Of a stretch of DNA of 64,000 bases, positions 16,349 through 24,012 are shown piece after piece. A program made the translations under genes and the position numbers. Under the pieces are notes generated by a model, which made no database searches, was not told where the DNA came from, and saw nothing but the letters and a program-made list of their open reading frames with translations. Location of the stretch: positions 124,001 through 188,000 of the forward strand of contig NZ_LBMW01000007.1 of assembly GCF_026168105.1 (NCBI RefSeq). Direction: 5' to 3'. Origin of the DNA: Streptomyces hygroscopicus. GTDB lineage: Bacteria; Actinomycetota; Actinomycetes; Streptomycetales; Streptomycetaceae. Numbering within the stretch: position 1 is the stretch's first letter; each line of letters begins with the position of its first letter.

Positions 16349-17530
16349 TCATCCCGGTTGGGGACCGACCACCCATTCGCCGCGGCGCATCACGCCCTTG
16401 AGGGCGAAATCGGCGTCCAGCAGCACCAGGTCGGCGTCCTTGCCGGGCTCCAGGGAGCCCACCCGGTCGTAGACGCCCAGCAGCTTCGCCGGGTTGGCGG
16501 AGATGGCCGCCACGACGTCCTCCACCGGCAGCCGGTCGACGGTGACCGCCCGCTGGAACGCACGGTCCAGGGTGAGCGTCGAGCCCGCGATCGAGCCGCC
16601 CTCCACCAGGCGGGCCACCCCCTCGCTGACCTCGACCTCCAGCGGGCCGAGCACATACCGCCCGTCGCCGAAGCCGGCCGCGTCCATCGCGTCCGTGATG
16701 AACGCGACGCGACCCGGGCCCGCGTGATGGAACGCCAGCTGGAGGGAGGCGGGGTGCAGATGCGTGCCGTCGTCGATGAGCTCGACCGTGACGCGCTCGT
16801 CCTCCAGCAGGGCGGCGATCGGGCCCGGTGCGCGGTGACCGAGGGCGGGCATCGCGTTGAACAGATGGGTCGCCACGGTCGCTCCCGCGTCGATCGCCTC
16901 CACCGTCTGCTCGTACGTGGCGTCCGTGTGCCCGATCGCCGCGATCACGCCGTGCTCGGCGAGCAGCCGTACGGAGTCGATGCCGCCGGGCAGTTCGGCG
17001 GCGAGCGTGACCATGCTCGCCCGGCCGCGGGCCGCGTCGATGAGCTTGCGGACCTCCGCCGGGTCCGGATGGCGCAGCAGTTCCTCGGAGTGAGCGCCCT
17101 TGCGGCACGGGGAGATGAACGGCCCCTCGAAGTGGATTCCGGCGACGTCGCCCTGTTCGGCGAGCTCGGACAGCAGCCCGGCCTGCTTGACGAGGAAGTC
17201 CATGTCGTCGGTGACGGTCGAGGCGACGAGGGTGGTGGTGCCGTGCAGACGATGGGCGCGGACGGCCGTCAGGATGTCGTCGGCCGTCCCCGAGAAGGAC
17301 GCGCCGCCGCCCCCGTGGTTGTGCATGTCGACGAAGCCGGGGACCAGCCAGTGGTCCCGTACGTCGATGATCTCGGCGTTCTCGGGAGCCTTGCCCAGGT
17401 TTCCGACAGGCTCCGGCCCGGGGGAACCCCCGTCGGCGATCCGCGTGCCCTCGACGATGACACGGCCGTCGGTCACGATCCCGGTGGGAAGCACCACCCG
17501 GGCACCGGCGAGCACCTTGCAAGAGGCCAT
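16349..17530 (-). CDS. nagA: N-acetylglucosamine-6-phosphate deacetylase
   Basis: Product of 393 residues of the amidohydrolase superfamily. It removes acetate from GlcNAc-6-phosphate, giving glucosamine-6-phosphate for NagB or cell-wall synthesis. Seen: metal-binding DMHNHGGGG region, GIHFEGPFISPCRKGAH, GHTDATY, HLFNAMPALGHR, and the catalytic Asp in FITDAMDAAGFG. The start codon overlaps the stop of nagK by one base (TGATG), so the two form a coupled nagK-nagA operon. A short stretch near residue 35 (GGSPGPEPVG) is encoded by a GGGGGAACCCCC palindrome and may be a repeat-derived insertion. Cytoplasmic; expected to be DasR-regulated. Confidence 0.96.
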   Translation of the reverse strand: MASCKVLAGARVVLPTGIVTDGRVIVEGTRIADGGSPGPEPVGNLGKAPENAEIIDVRDHWLVPGFVDMHNHGGGGASFSGTADDILTAVRAHRLHGTTTLVASTVTDDMDFLVKQAGLLSELAEQGDVAGIHFEGPFISPCRKGAHSEELLRHPDPAEVRKLIDAARGRASMVTLAAELPGGIDSVRLLAEHGVIAAIGHTDATYEQTVEAIDAGATVATHLFNAMPALGHRAPGPIAALLEDERVTVELIDDGTHLHPASLQLAFHHAGPGRVAFITDAMDAAGFGDGRYVLGPLEVEVSEGVARLVEGGSIAGSTLTLDRAFQRAVTVDRLPVEDVVAAISANPAKLLGVYDRVGSLEPGKDADLVLLDADFALKGVMRRGEWVVGPQPG

Positions 17531-18474
17531 CAGGCGGTTTCCTCCGAACGGTCAGTGGTTTCAAGGAGATCCCAGGCGAGGAGTCCCGCGCCCAGGCACC
17601 CGGCGGTGTCCCCCAGTGCCGCGGGGACGATCGACGGGAGCTTCTGGAAGGTGACCCGCCGCCGGACCGCGTCCCGCAGCGGTGTGAACAACGTTTCCCC
17701 GGCCTCGGCGAGCCCGCCACCGATGATCAAGGTGCGCGGGTCCAGCAGGGTGAGCGCGGTGACGAGTCCGTCGGCGAGGGCGTCCACGGCGTCCTGCCAG
17801 ACTCGGACGGCGTTCGGGTCACCGGACGCGACGGCCCTTGCGCAGTCCGCGGCGTCCGCCTCCGGATCGCCGGACGCCTCCGCCCAGGCCCGGCTGACGG
17901 CGGCGGCGGACGCGTACCGCTCCAGACAGCCGTGCTGGCCGCAGGGGCAGGGGCTCCCGCCGGGGCGTACGACGACATGGCCGATCTCGCCCGCGAAGCC
18001 GTGGGCACCTGCCTCGACCCGGCCGCCGATGCCGATGGCGCCCGCGATCCCGGTGCCCAGGGGCACGAACAGAAAGCGGTCCGCCCCCTTGCCCGCGCCG
18101 ATTCGGCCCTCGGCGAGCCCGCCGGTGCGCACGTCGTGCCCGAGTGCGACGGGTACGCCGGTGAGACGCCGGCTGAGCAGATCGCGCAGGGGCACGTCCC
18201 GCCAGTCGAGGTTGGCCGAGTAGACGGCGATGCCGCCGTCGGCGTCGACGATTCCGGGCACGGCGACGCCCGCGGCGGCCGCGGGTTCGCCGAGGTGCCG
18301 CTCGCCGTGGGCGCGCAGATCGGCCGCGAACGCGAGGATCGACTCCACCGCGGCGTCGGGCCCGCGCTCGCGCCCGGTGGCCCGGCGCGCCCGGTGCAGC
18401 AGCGCGCCCCCCGCGCCTACCAGGGCGGCCTTCATTCCGGTGCCGCCCACGTCGAGGGCGATGACATGTCTCAC
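17530..18474 (-). CDS. nagK: ROK-family N-acetylglucosamine kinase
   Basis: Product of 314 residues. It has the N-terminal phosphate-loop DVGGTGMKAAL (Asp8), catalytic region LGHDVRTGGLAEGR, and the ROK zinc motif CPCGQHGCLE preceded by GEIGHVVV. It phosphorylates a free hexose with ATP. In S. coelicolor the gene in this position with nagA is the GlcNAc kinase NagK (memory), and I transfer that specificity because the operon structure is the same. A glucokinase-like specificity is the main alternative. The divergent promoter region carries a DasR-type double site at 18504-18533. Confidence 0.92.
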   Translation of the reverse strand: MRHVIALDVGGTGMKAALVGAGGALLHRARRATGRERGPDAAVESILAFAADLRAHGERHLGEPAAAAGVAVPGIVDADGGIAVYSANLDWRDVPLRDLLSRRLTGVPVALGHDVRTGGLAEGRIGAGKGADRFLFVPLGTGIAGAIGIGGRVEAGAHGFAGEIGHVVVRPGGSPCPCGQHGCLERYASAAAVSRAWAEASGDPEADAADCARAVASGDPNAVRVWQDAVDALADGLVTALTLLDPRTLIIGGGLAEAGETLFTPLRDAVRRRVTFQKLPSIVPAALGDTAGCLGAGLLAWDLLETTDRSEETA

Positions 18475-18503
18475 GGAGACAGTGTGGCCCGTGGACCCGG
18501 AAG

Positions 18504-18533
18504 AGGTCTAGTCCACTTACGTGGTGTAGACCT
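18504..18533. promoter_or_regulatory. DasR-type (dre) double site between nagK and the sugar-binding lipoprotein
   Basis: An inverted repeat has 13-bp arms AGGTCTAGTCCAC and GTGGTGTAGACCT around TTAC. Each arm alone resembles the core TGGTCTAGACCA of the DasR responsive element (10 of 12 bases each). It lies between the divergent starts at 18474 and 18581, so one regulator can control both directions. DasR is the GntR-type repressor released by GlcNAc-derived sugar phosphates. Confidence 0.75.
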
Positions 18534-18580
18534 TATGTTGATATTCCGAATGGCGAGACGGCAGGGTTGGGGAAAGAGCG

Positions 18581-19870
18581 GTGCAGGGGCGTGGGACGCG
18601 TGGGACGACGTGGCGCAGGGGCCTTATCGCGGCGGTGTCCGCACTGGCCATGACGGGGATGCTGGGCGGCTGCTCGGCCTCGTCCGGCTCCGGGCAGGTG
18701 ACGCTGCGGCTGGTGGCCGCGGACTACGGGGACTCGTCCGCCAACAGCTCCAAGAAGTACTGGGACGAGCTGGTCCGGGGCTTCGAGGCGGAACACTCCG
18801 GGATCAAGGTCGACGTCAGCGTCTACTCCTGGAACGACGTGGACCGCAAGGTGAAGGAGATGGTCGCCGCGGGCAACGCGCCCGACCTGGCGCAGATCGG
18901 GGCCTACGCGGACTACGCGGCGGCGGGCGAGCTGTACCAGGCCGACGACGTGCTCTCGATCCCCGCCCAGGCGGACTTCCTCTCGGAGCTGAGCGACGCG
19001 GGCAAGGTGAAGCGCGTCCAGTACGGCATGCCGTTCGCGGCGTCCACGCGGCTTCTTTTCTACAACAAGACGCTGTTCTCCGACGCGGGCATCACCCCGC
19101 CGACGACCTGGAGCGAGCTGGCGGCGGACGCGCGCGCCCTCAAGGCCAAGGGGGTGAAGTTCCCGTACGCGCTGCCGCTGGGGCCGGAGGAGGCCCAGGC
19201 GGAGACGATGCAGTGGCTGCTGAGCGGCGGCGACGGCTATCTGGACGGCTTCGGCTCCTACAACCTCGACTCCACGCAGAACGTGGCCACCTTCACCTGG
19301 CTGAAGGACGAACTGGTGGGCAAGGGGCTGACGGGGCCGGTGGCCCCGGCGGACCTGAACCGCGCGGACGCCTTCGCCGCCTTCACCCGCGGCGAGGTCG
19401 GCATGCTGAACGGCCATCCCTCGCTGATGAAGGCGGCGAGAGCGAAGGGCGTGAAGTTCGGCATGGTGCCGATGCCCGGGGTCAACGGTCGGCCGAAGTT
19501 CACCATGGGCGTGGCGGACTGGATGACGGCGTTCAAGCAGAACGGCCACAAGGACCAGGTCCGCGACTTCCTCGACTACGTGTACGGGGAGAAGAACGTC
19601 CTGGCCTTCTCGCGCGAGTACGACCTGCTGCCGGTGACGAACTCGGCGCAGCAGACCATGGCGGCGTCGCCGCAGGACGCGGACCTGCAGCCGTTCCTGC
19701 AGCAGCTGCCGAGCTCGGAGCTGTACCCGGCCGGCAAGACGTCCTGGGCGGGCGTCAGCGCGGACATCAAGAAGCGGATAGGGCGGGCCGTCGCCCCGGA
19801 CGGCAGCCCCGCGGCGATTCTCGGCCAGCTGCAGCGGGAGGCGGTGACGGCGGACAGCTCCATCCGTTAG
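18581..19870 (+). CDS. Extracellular sugar-binding lipoprotein (ABC type, orphan)
   Basis: Product of 429 residues. The lipoprotein signal has basic WRR, a hydrophobic core and the lipobox LGGC with Cys at about residue 31. The mature part is a family-1 solute-binding protein: FEAEHSGIKVDVSVYSWND, APDLAQIGAYADYA, GMPFAASTRLLFYNKTLF, FTRGEVGMLNGHPSLM. It should bind a sugar or oligosaccharide outside the membrane. No permease or ATPase genes are adjacent, so it must use permeases encoded elsewhere, probably with the shared ATPase MsiK. The DasR-type site upstream points to an amino-sugar ligand, by inference only. Confidence 0.93.
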   Translation: MQGRGTRGTTWRRGLIAAVSALAMTGMLGGCSASSGSGQVTLRLVAADYGDSSANSSKKYWDELVRGFEAEHSGIKVDVSVYSWNDVDRKVKEMVAAGNAPDLAQIGAYADYAAAGELYQADDVLSIPAQADFLSELSDAGKVKRVQYGMPFAASTRLLFYNKTLFSDAGITPPTTWSELAADARALKAKGVKFPYALPLGPEEAQAETMQWLLSGGDGYLDGFGSYNLDSTQNVATFTWLKDELVGKGLTGPVAPADLNRADAFAAFTRGEVGMLNGHPSLMKAARAKGVKFGMVPMPGVNGRPKFTMGVADWMTAFKQNGHKDQVRDFLDYVYGEKNVLAFSREYDLLPVTNSAQQTMAASPQDADLQPFLQQLPSSELYPAGKTSWAGVSADIKKRIGRAVAPDGSPAAILGQLQREAVTADSSIR

Positions 19871-19907
19871 CGGGGAGACTGTCGGCGCCTGCGGTTACCG
19901 TTCCCCC

Positions 19908-20135
19908 ATGGACGAGCTCACCTCCCGCGAAAAGGACATCCTCGCCCTGGAGGGACACGGCTTCCCCGGGCCGGGGGCCAAGGAGCGTGCCATCCGTGAG
20001 CGGCTCGGCCTCGCCCCCGTGCGTTACTACCAGCTGCTCAACGCGCTCCTCGACGACCCGCGGGCTCTCGCTCACGCCCCGGTCACGGTCAACCGCCTGC
20101 GCCGCGTCCGGGAGTCCCGCCGCGCGGAGCGCTGA
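19908..20135 (+). CDS. DUF3263 small DNA-binding-like protein
   Basis: Product of 75 residues, MDELTSREKDILALEGHGF at the start. The body (KERAIRERLGLAPVRYYQLL, NALLDDPRAL) forms a helix-turn-helix-like fold of the DUF3263 family found only in Actinobacteria. It sits 37 bp after the sugar-binding lipoprotein gene. Its role is unknown; a small transcription factor is likely. No signal or membrane segment. Confidence 0.88.
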   Translation: MDELTSREKDILALEGHGFPGPGAKERAIRERLGLAPVRYYQLLNALLDDPRALAHAPVTVNRLRRVRESRRAER

Positions 20136-20202
20136 CGGAACGCGCGCGGCGCGCACCCATGAGCCATGGGTGCGCCCGCCCCCGCACGGATAGGGTCGTC
20201 CC

Positions 20203-21048
20203 ATGGGCAGCCACACGGACTCCTTGCCGACGCCCGCCACTGCGGCCGGGCGCGACGGACTCGACGCCATCCTCGCCCGTCCCGACCGGGCCGTCCTCGC
20301 CTTCGACTTCGACGGGACGCTCGCCCCGATCGTCCCCGACCCCGACCAGGCCCGCGCCCACCCGGACACGGTCCCCGCCCTGGCGGCCCTCGCCCCGAAG
20401 GTCGCCTCCATCGCGGTCGTCACCGGTCGCCCTGCAGGCGTCGCCGTCCGCTACGGCGGCTTCGCGGGCGTCCCCGGACTCGACCACCTCGTCGTCCTCG
20501 GCCACTACGGCGCCGAACGCTGGGACGCCCGCACCGGCACCGTCAACGCTCCCGCCCCGCACCCCGGCGTCGCCGCCGTCCGCGCCGAACTTCCCGGTCT
20601 TCTGGAGCGGATCGGCGCCTGGCACGGCACCTGGATCGAGGAGAAGGGGCGCTCCGTCGCGGTGCACACCCGCCGCGCCGACGATCCGCAAGCCGCTTTC
20701 GAGGCCCTCCGCGAACCCCTCGCCGACCTCGCCACCCGCCACGGACTGATCGTCGAACCCGGCCGCCTGGTCCTGGAGCTGCGCCCGCCGGGCATGGACA
20801 AGGGCGTGGCCCTGCTGGAGTACGTCCGGGAGATCGGTACCGGAGCCGTCATGTACGCGGGCGACGACCTCGGCGACCTCCCCGCCTTCGCCGCCGTCGG
20901 CAAACTCCGCTCCGACGGTGTCCCCGGCCTGCTGGTGTGCAGCGGCAGCGAGGAGGTCACGGAGTTGGCGGAGAGGGCGGACCTGGTGGTCGACGGCCCG
21001 GAGGGGGTCGTACGGCTTGTGAGGTCGTTGGCACACAGGCTGAGCTGA
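20203..21048 (+). CDS. otsB: Trehalose-6-phosphate phosphatase
   Basis: Product of 281 residues of the HAD superfamily. Motif I is DFDGTLAPI with nucleophile Asp35 and acid/base Asp37. Motif II lies in SIAVVTGRPAG, motif III Lys in the PPGMDKGVALLEY region, and motif IV is YAGDDLGDLPAF. GHYGAERWD and the EEKGRSVAVHTRRA cap loop are typical of OtsB. It converts trehalose-6-phosphate to trehalose in the cytoplasm. It converges on otsA, with a small GC hairpin between them. Confidence 0.95.
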   Translation: MGSHTDSLPTPATAAGRDGLDAILARPDRAVLAFDFDGTLAPIVPDPDQARAHPDTVPALAALAPKVASIAVVTGRPAGVAVRYGGFAGVPGLDHLVVLGHYGAERWDARTGTVNAPAPHPGVAAVRAELPGLLERIGAWHGTWIEEKGRSVAVHTRRADDPQAAFEALREPLADLATRHGLIVEPGRLVLELRPPGMDKGVALLEYVREIGTGAVMYAGDDLGDLPAFAAVGKLRSDGVPGLLVCSGSEEVTELAERADLVVDGPEGVVRLVRSLAHRLS

Positions 21049-21053
21049 ACCGC

Positions 21054-21067
21054 GCCCCTTCAGGGGC
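21054..21067. terminator. Hairpin between convergent otsB and otsA
   Basis: GCCCCT-TC-AGGGGC forms a perfect six-bp stem just after the otsB stop, followed by a GC-rich continuation. It is a common Streptomyces short hairpin and may end transcription from the otsB side. No U-tract is present. Confidence 0.5.
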
Positions 21068-21143
21068 TCGGGGCTGCGTCGACGTCCGGCTCCGCCGCGT
21101 GGGCGCGAGCACCCGGAAAACCGGCAGCCGGAAACCGACCCGT

Positions 21144-22571
21144 TCAGTCGCCCAACGCAGCCAACTGATCCAGGAACCACCGAGCCGGGGGAAGCGCCGT
21201 AGCCTGCGCGGCAAGCCGCTTCGCGCGCTCCGCGCGCTCCCCCGGTCCCATCGACAGCGCCGTGTGCAGCGCCTGGGCCATGCCCCCGATGTCGTACGGG
21301 TTCACCGCCACAGCGTCCTCGGCCAGCTCCTCGTACGCCCCCGCCTCCCGGGACAGCACCAGCGCACAGCCCTCGTCGGAGACCACCGGGACCTCCTTGG
21401 CGACCAGGTTCATGCCGTCCCGGATGGGGTTCACGAAGGCCACGTCCGCCAGCCGGTAGGCGGCCAGCGAGCGCGCGAAGTCGTCCTTCACATGCAGCTC
21501 GACCGGGGTCCAGCCGGGCGTCCCGAAACGGGAGTTGATCTCCGTCGCCACCCGCTGGACCTCCGCCGTGTAGTCGCGGTAGACGGCCAGGTCCTGGCGG
21601 GAGGGGTACGCGAAGGCGACGTGGACGACCCGTTCGCGCCACTCCGGATGGGACTGGAGCATTTCCTCGTACGCCAGTAGCCCGCGCACGATGTTCTTCG
21701 ACAGCTCCGTGCGGTCCACCCGCACGATCGTCTTCCGGGGGCTGCCGTCGGGGGCCGGGCCGATCTGCCGGCGCAGTACGGCCATCCGCTCGTCCACGTC
21801 CGGCTGGTGCGCCCGCCTGCGCAGGAAGTCGGCGTCCGCGCCCAGACCGTGCACTCCGATGCGCGTGCCCGAGGGGATGCCGGGGCCGAGGACCGCGTGA
21901 CAGCAGTCCGTGAACGCGTCCGCCCATCGCTGGGTGAGGAACGCCGCCCGGTCCGCGCCCAGGATCCCGCCGAGCACCTGCGCCGCGATGTCGTCGGGCA
22001 GTAGACGGAAGTACTCGGGCGGCGCCCACGGTGTGTGCGAGAAGTGGCCGATGCGCAGGTCGGGCCGCAGACCCCGGAGCATCCGGGGGGCCAGGGTGAG
22101 GTGGTAGTCCTGGATCAGCACCGCCGCCCCCTCGGCCGCCTCCTGGGCCAGGGCATCGGCGAACGCGCGGTTGTACGTCTCGTACGACGCCCACTGGCGC
22201 CGGAACTCCGCGTCGAAGACCGGCTCCAGCGGCGTCTGGTACAGCATGTGGTGCACGAACCACAGCACCGAGTTCGCGATGCCGTTGTACGCGTCCGTGT
22301 GCACCTGGGGGTCGATGTCCAGCATCCGTACCCGCTGGCCGCCGGTGTCGGCCGGATCGAGAGCACCACCCGACCGCCGCACGGCTTCCCGGTCGCCGTC
22401 GCCCAGCGCGGAGCACACCCACACCGCGTCCGTGTCCGGACCGATCGCCGACAAGCCCGACACGAGTCCGCCTCCGCCGCGCTTGGCGGTCAGGGCTCCG
22501 GTCTCGTCCAAGGCGTACGAGACCGGGCCGCGGTTGGAGGCGACGAGAACGGAAGCCGCATGCGAAGCCAT
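21144..22571 (-). CDS. otsA: Alpha,alpha-trehalose-phosphate synthase (GT20)
   Basis: Product of 475 residues, the usual OtsA length. It transfers glucose from a nucleotide sugar to glucose-6-phosphate. Conserved blocks: SNRGPVSYALDE at the N-terminus, DYHLTLAPRMLR, IGHFSHTPWAPPEYFRLLP, RVDRTELSKNIVRGL (sugar-nucleotide site), VNPIRDGMNLVAKE, and EDAVAVNPYDIGGMAQAL. No OtsB domain is fused. It lies 104 bp downstream of gpgS on the same strand, so both osmoprotectant glucosyltransferases may share a transcript. Confidence 0.96.
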   Translation of the reverse strand: MASHAASVLVASNRGPVSYALDETGALTAKRGGGGLVSGLSAIGPDTDAVWVCSALGDGDREAVRRSGGALDPADTGGQRVRMLDIDPQVHTDAYNGIANSVLWFVHHMLYQTPLEPVFDAEFRRQWASYETYNRAFADALAQEAAEGAAVLIQDYHLTLAPRMLRGLRPDLRIGHFSHTPWAPPEYFRLLPDDIAAQVLGGILGADRAAFLTQRWADAFTDCCHAVLGPGIPSGTRIGVHGLGADADFLRRRAHQPDVDERMAVLRRQIGPAPDGSPRKTIVRVDRTELSKNIVRGLLAYEEMLQSHPEWRERVVHVAFAYPSRQDLAVYRDYTAEVQRVATEINSRFGTPGWTPVELHVKDDFARSLAAYRLADVAFVNPIRDGMNLVAKEVPVVSDEGCALVLSREAGAYEELAEDAVAVNPYDIGGMAQALHTALSMGPGERAERAKRLAAQATALPPARWFLDQLAALGD

Positions 22572-22675
22572 GCCACGAAACCTAGCCCGGGTCCGAAACG
22601 CTCAAACGTGCGGTTCGGCCGTCTGCGGAGCCGTATACAACGGTGGCGGCGCGCCCCGGGCGTTCGCGGAAAAGC

Positions 22676-23683
22676 TCAGGCCGCCTTCCGTTCCATGTAC
22701 TCCGCGATCTCCGTCATCGGCGGCCTCTCCTCCGTGTCCACCGGGTACGTCCGTGGCTCGAAACCCCCCTCGCGCCGTACGAACTGGGTGAGGGAGGGGC
22801 GGATCAGGTGGCCGCGGGCCAGCCGGAGCTGCGCGGTGCGGTAGATCGCGGCGGCCATGCGGCCCAGCGCCTGCCCGTCCTGGTGGCGGTGCTTGCGCAC
22901 GCCGACGTCGACCTGGGCCAGGGCGTCCAGGCCCACCAGGTGCAGCGCGTCGACCAGCATGCCCAGCTCGACCCCGTACCCGACGGGGAACGGCAGCCTT
23001 TCCAGCAGGGAGCGGCGGGCCGCGTACTCGCCGCCGAGCGGCTGTACGAATCCGGCGAGCTGCGGCCAGTGCATGTTGAGCAGCGGGCGCGCCATCAGTT
23101 CCGTGACCCGGCCGCCCTGGCCGGCCGCGGACGCGCCGGAGGCATGTTCGTCGGACACCGTCAGCGGGCGGTCGTACATCGCCTTGACGAGGTCGATGCC
23201 CGGGTCGGTGAGCAGCGGGCCCACGATCCCGGTGACGAAGTCCGAGGAGAACTCCCTCAGGTCCGCGTCGATGAAGCAGATGATGTCACCCTGGGTGACC
23301 AGGAGGGAGCGCCACAGCACCTCGCCCTTGCCGGGCACGGCCGGCAGGCGTGGCAGGATCGCGTCGCGGTGGACCACCCTCGCGCCGGCCGCCGCGGCGA
23401 CCTCGGACGTGCGGTCCGTGGAGCCCGAGTCGACGACGACGATCTCGTCGACGAGCGGGGCCTGCTGCATGAGGTCGTGGCGGATGACGGAGACGATCTC
23501 GCCGACCGTCTCCTCCTCGTTGAGCGCGGGCAGCACGACGCTGACCGTCGAGCCCGAGGCGCGTTTGGCGGCCAGGATCTTGTGGAGCGGGCGATCGGTC
23601 ACGGACCAGGAGCGGGTGCTCAGCCAGCGCTCGACTTCTTCCAGCACAGTCTGCGGCTCCTCACGTTCGGCGGTGGTGGGCAC
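22676..23683 (-). CDS. gpgS: Glucosyl-3-phosphoglycerate synthase (GT81)
   Basis: Product of 335 residues with a GT-A fold. Conserved blocks: VSVVLPALNEEETVGEIV, IVVVDSGSTDRTSEVA, the metal-binding CFIDADLREFSSD, PLGGEYAARRSLLERLPFPVGYGVELGML, and the C-terminal DVGVRKHRHQ loop. It couples glucose from UDP-glucose to 3-phosphoglycerate, first step to glucosylglycerate or to methylglucose lipopolysaccharide in mycobacteria. No GpgP phosphatase gene is adjacent. Clustering with otsA and otsB supports a compatible-solute role. ATG 23683 is used; later Met codons are poorer. Confidence 0.92.
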   Translation of the reverse strand: MPTTAEREEPQTVLEEVERWLSTRSWSVTDRPLHKILAAKRASGSTVSVVLPALNEEETVGEIVSVIRHDLMQQAPLVDEIVVVDSGSTDRTSEVAAAAGARVVHRDAILPRLPAVPGKGEVLWRSLLVTQGDIICFIDADLREFSSDFVTGIVGPLLTDPGIDLVKAMYDRPLTVSDEHASGASAAGQGGRVTELMARPLLNMHWPQLAGFVQPLGGEYAARRSLLERLPFPVGYGVELGMLVDALHLVGLDALAQVDVGVRKHRHQDGQALGRMAAAIYRTAQLRLARGHLIRPSLTQFVRREGGFEPRTYPVDTEERPPMTEIAEYMERKAA

Positions 23684-23839
23684 GAGGGGTCTTTCCGACG
23701 GGTCTCTGTGTGATCCGTCTCGCGGTTCGGACGACTATCTCAACTGTCCTGGCCTTCGGTTACAGTCTTGAACAACGCCGGTGACCATCGCATGTCGGGG
23801 GTCGCCGCGTCCTCACACCAGTGAAACAACCACATACAG

Positions 23840-23992
23840 CTCATCCAGAGGGGCAGAGGGATACGGCCCGATGAAGCCCCGGCAACCCTCCAGTCGGCTC
23901 TCGTAGATCAGTTTTGATCGTTTCGGCGAGGCTCCCGGCTAGGGAAGGTGCCAAATCCGTCTCACGGCGAGGTGCGTCGTGAGGAAGATGAG
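23840..23992 (+). ncRNA. SAM-I (S-box) riboswitch
   Basis: All core SAM-I elements are present in order. The P1 arm CTCATC at 23840 pairs with GATGAG ending at 23992. AGAGG, GATGAAGCCCCGGCAACC and the pseudoknot/P3 element GGTGCCAAATCC follow. It lies in the leader of the PLP enzyme gene at 24013, ending 20 bases before its ATG. SAM-I aptamers switch genes off when S-adenosylmethionine is high. The spacing suggests translational control by hiding the GGAGAAAGG ribosome site. Confidence 0.96.
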
Positions 23993-24012
23993 GAGAAAGG
24001 GCCTCGCCTGAC

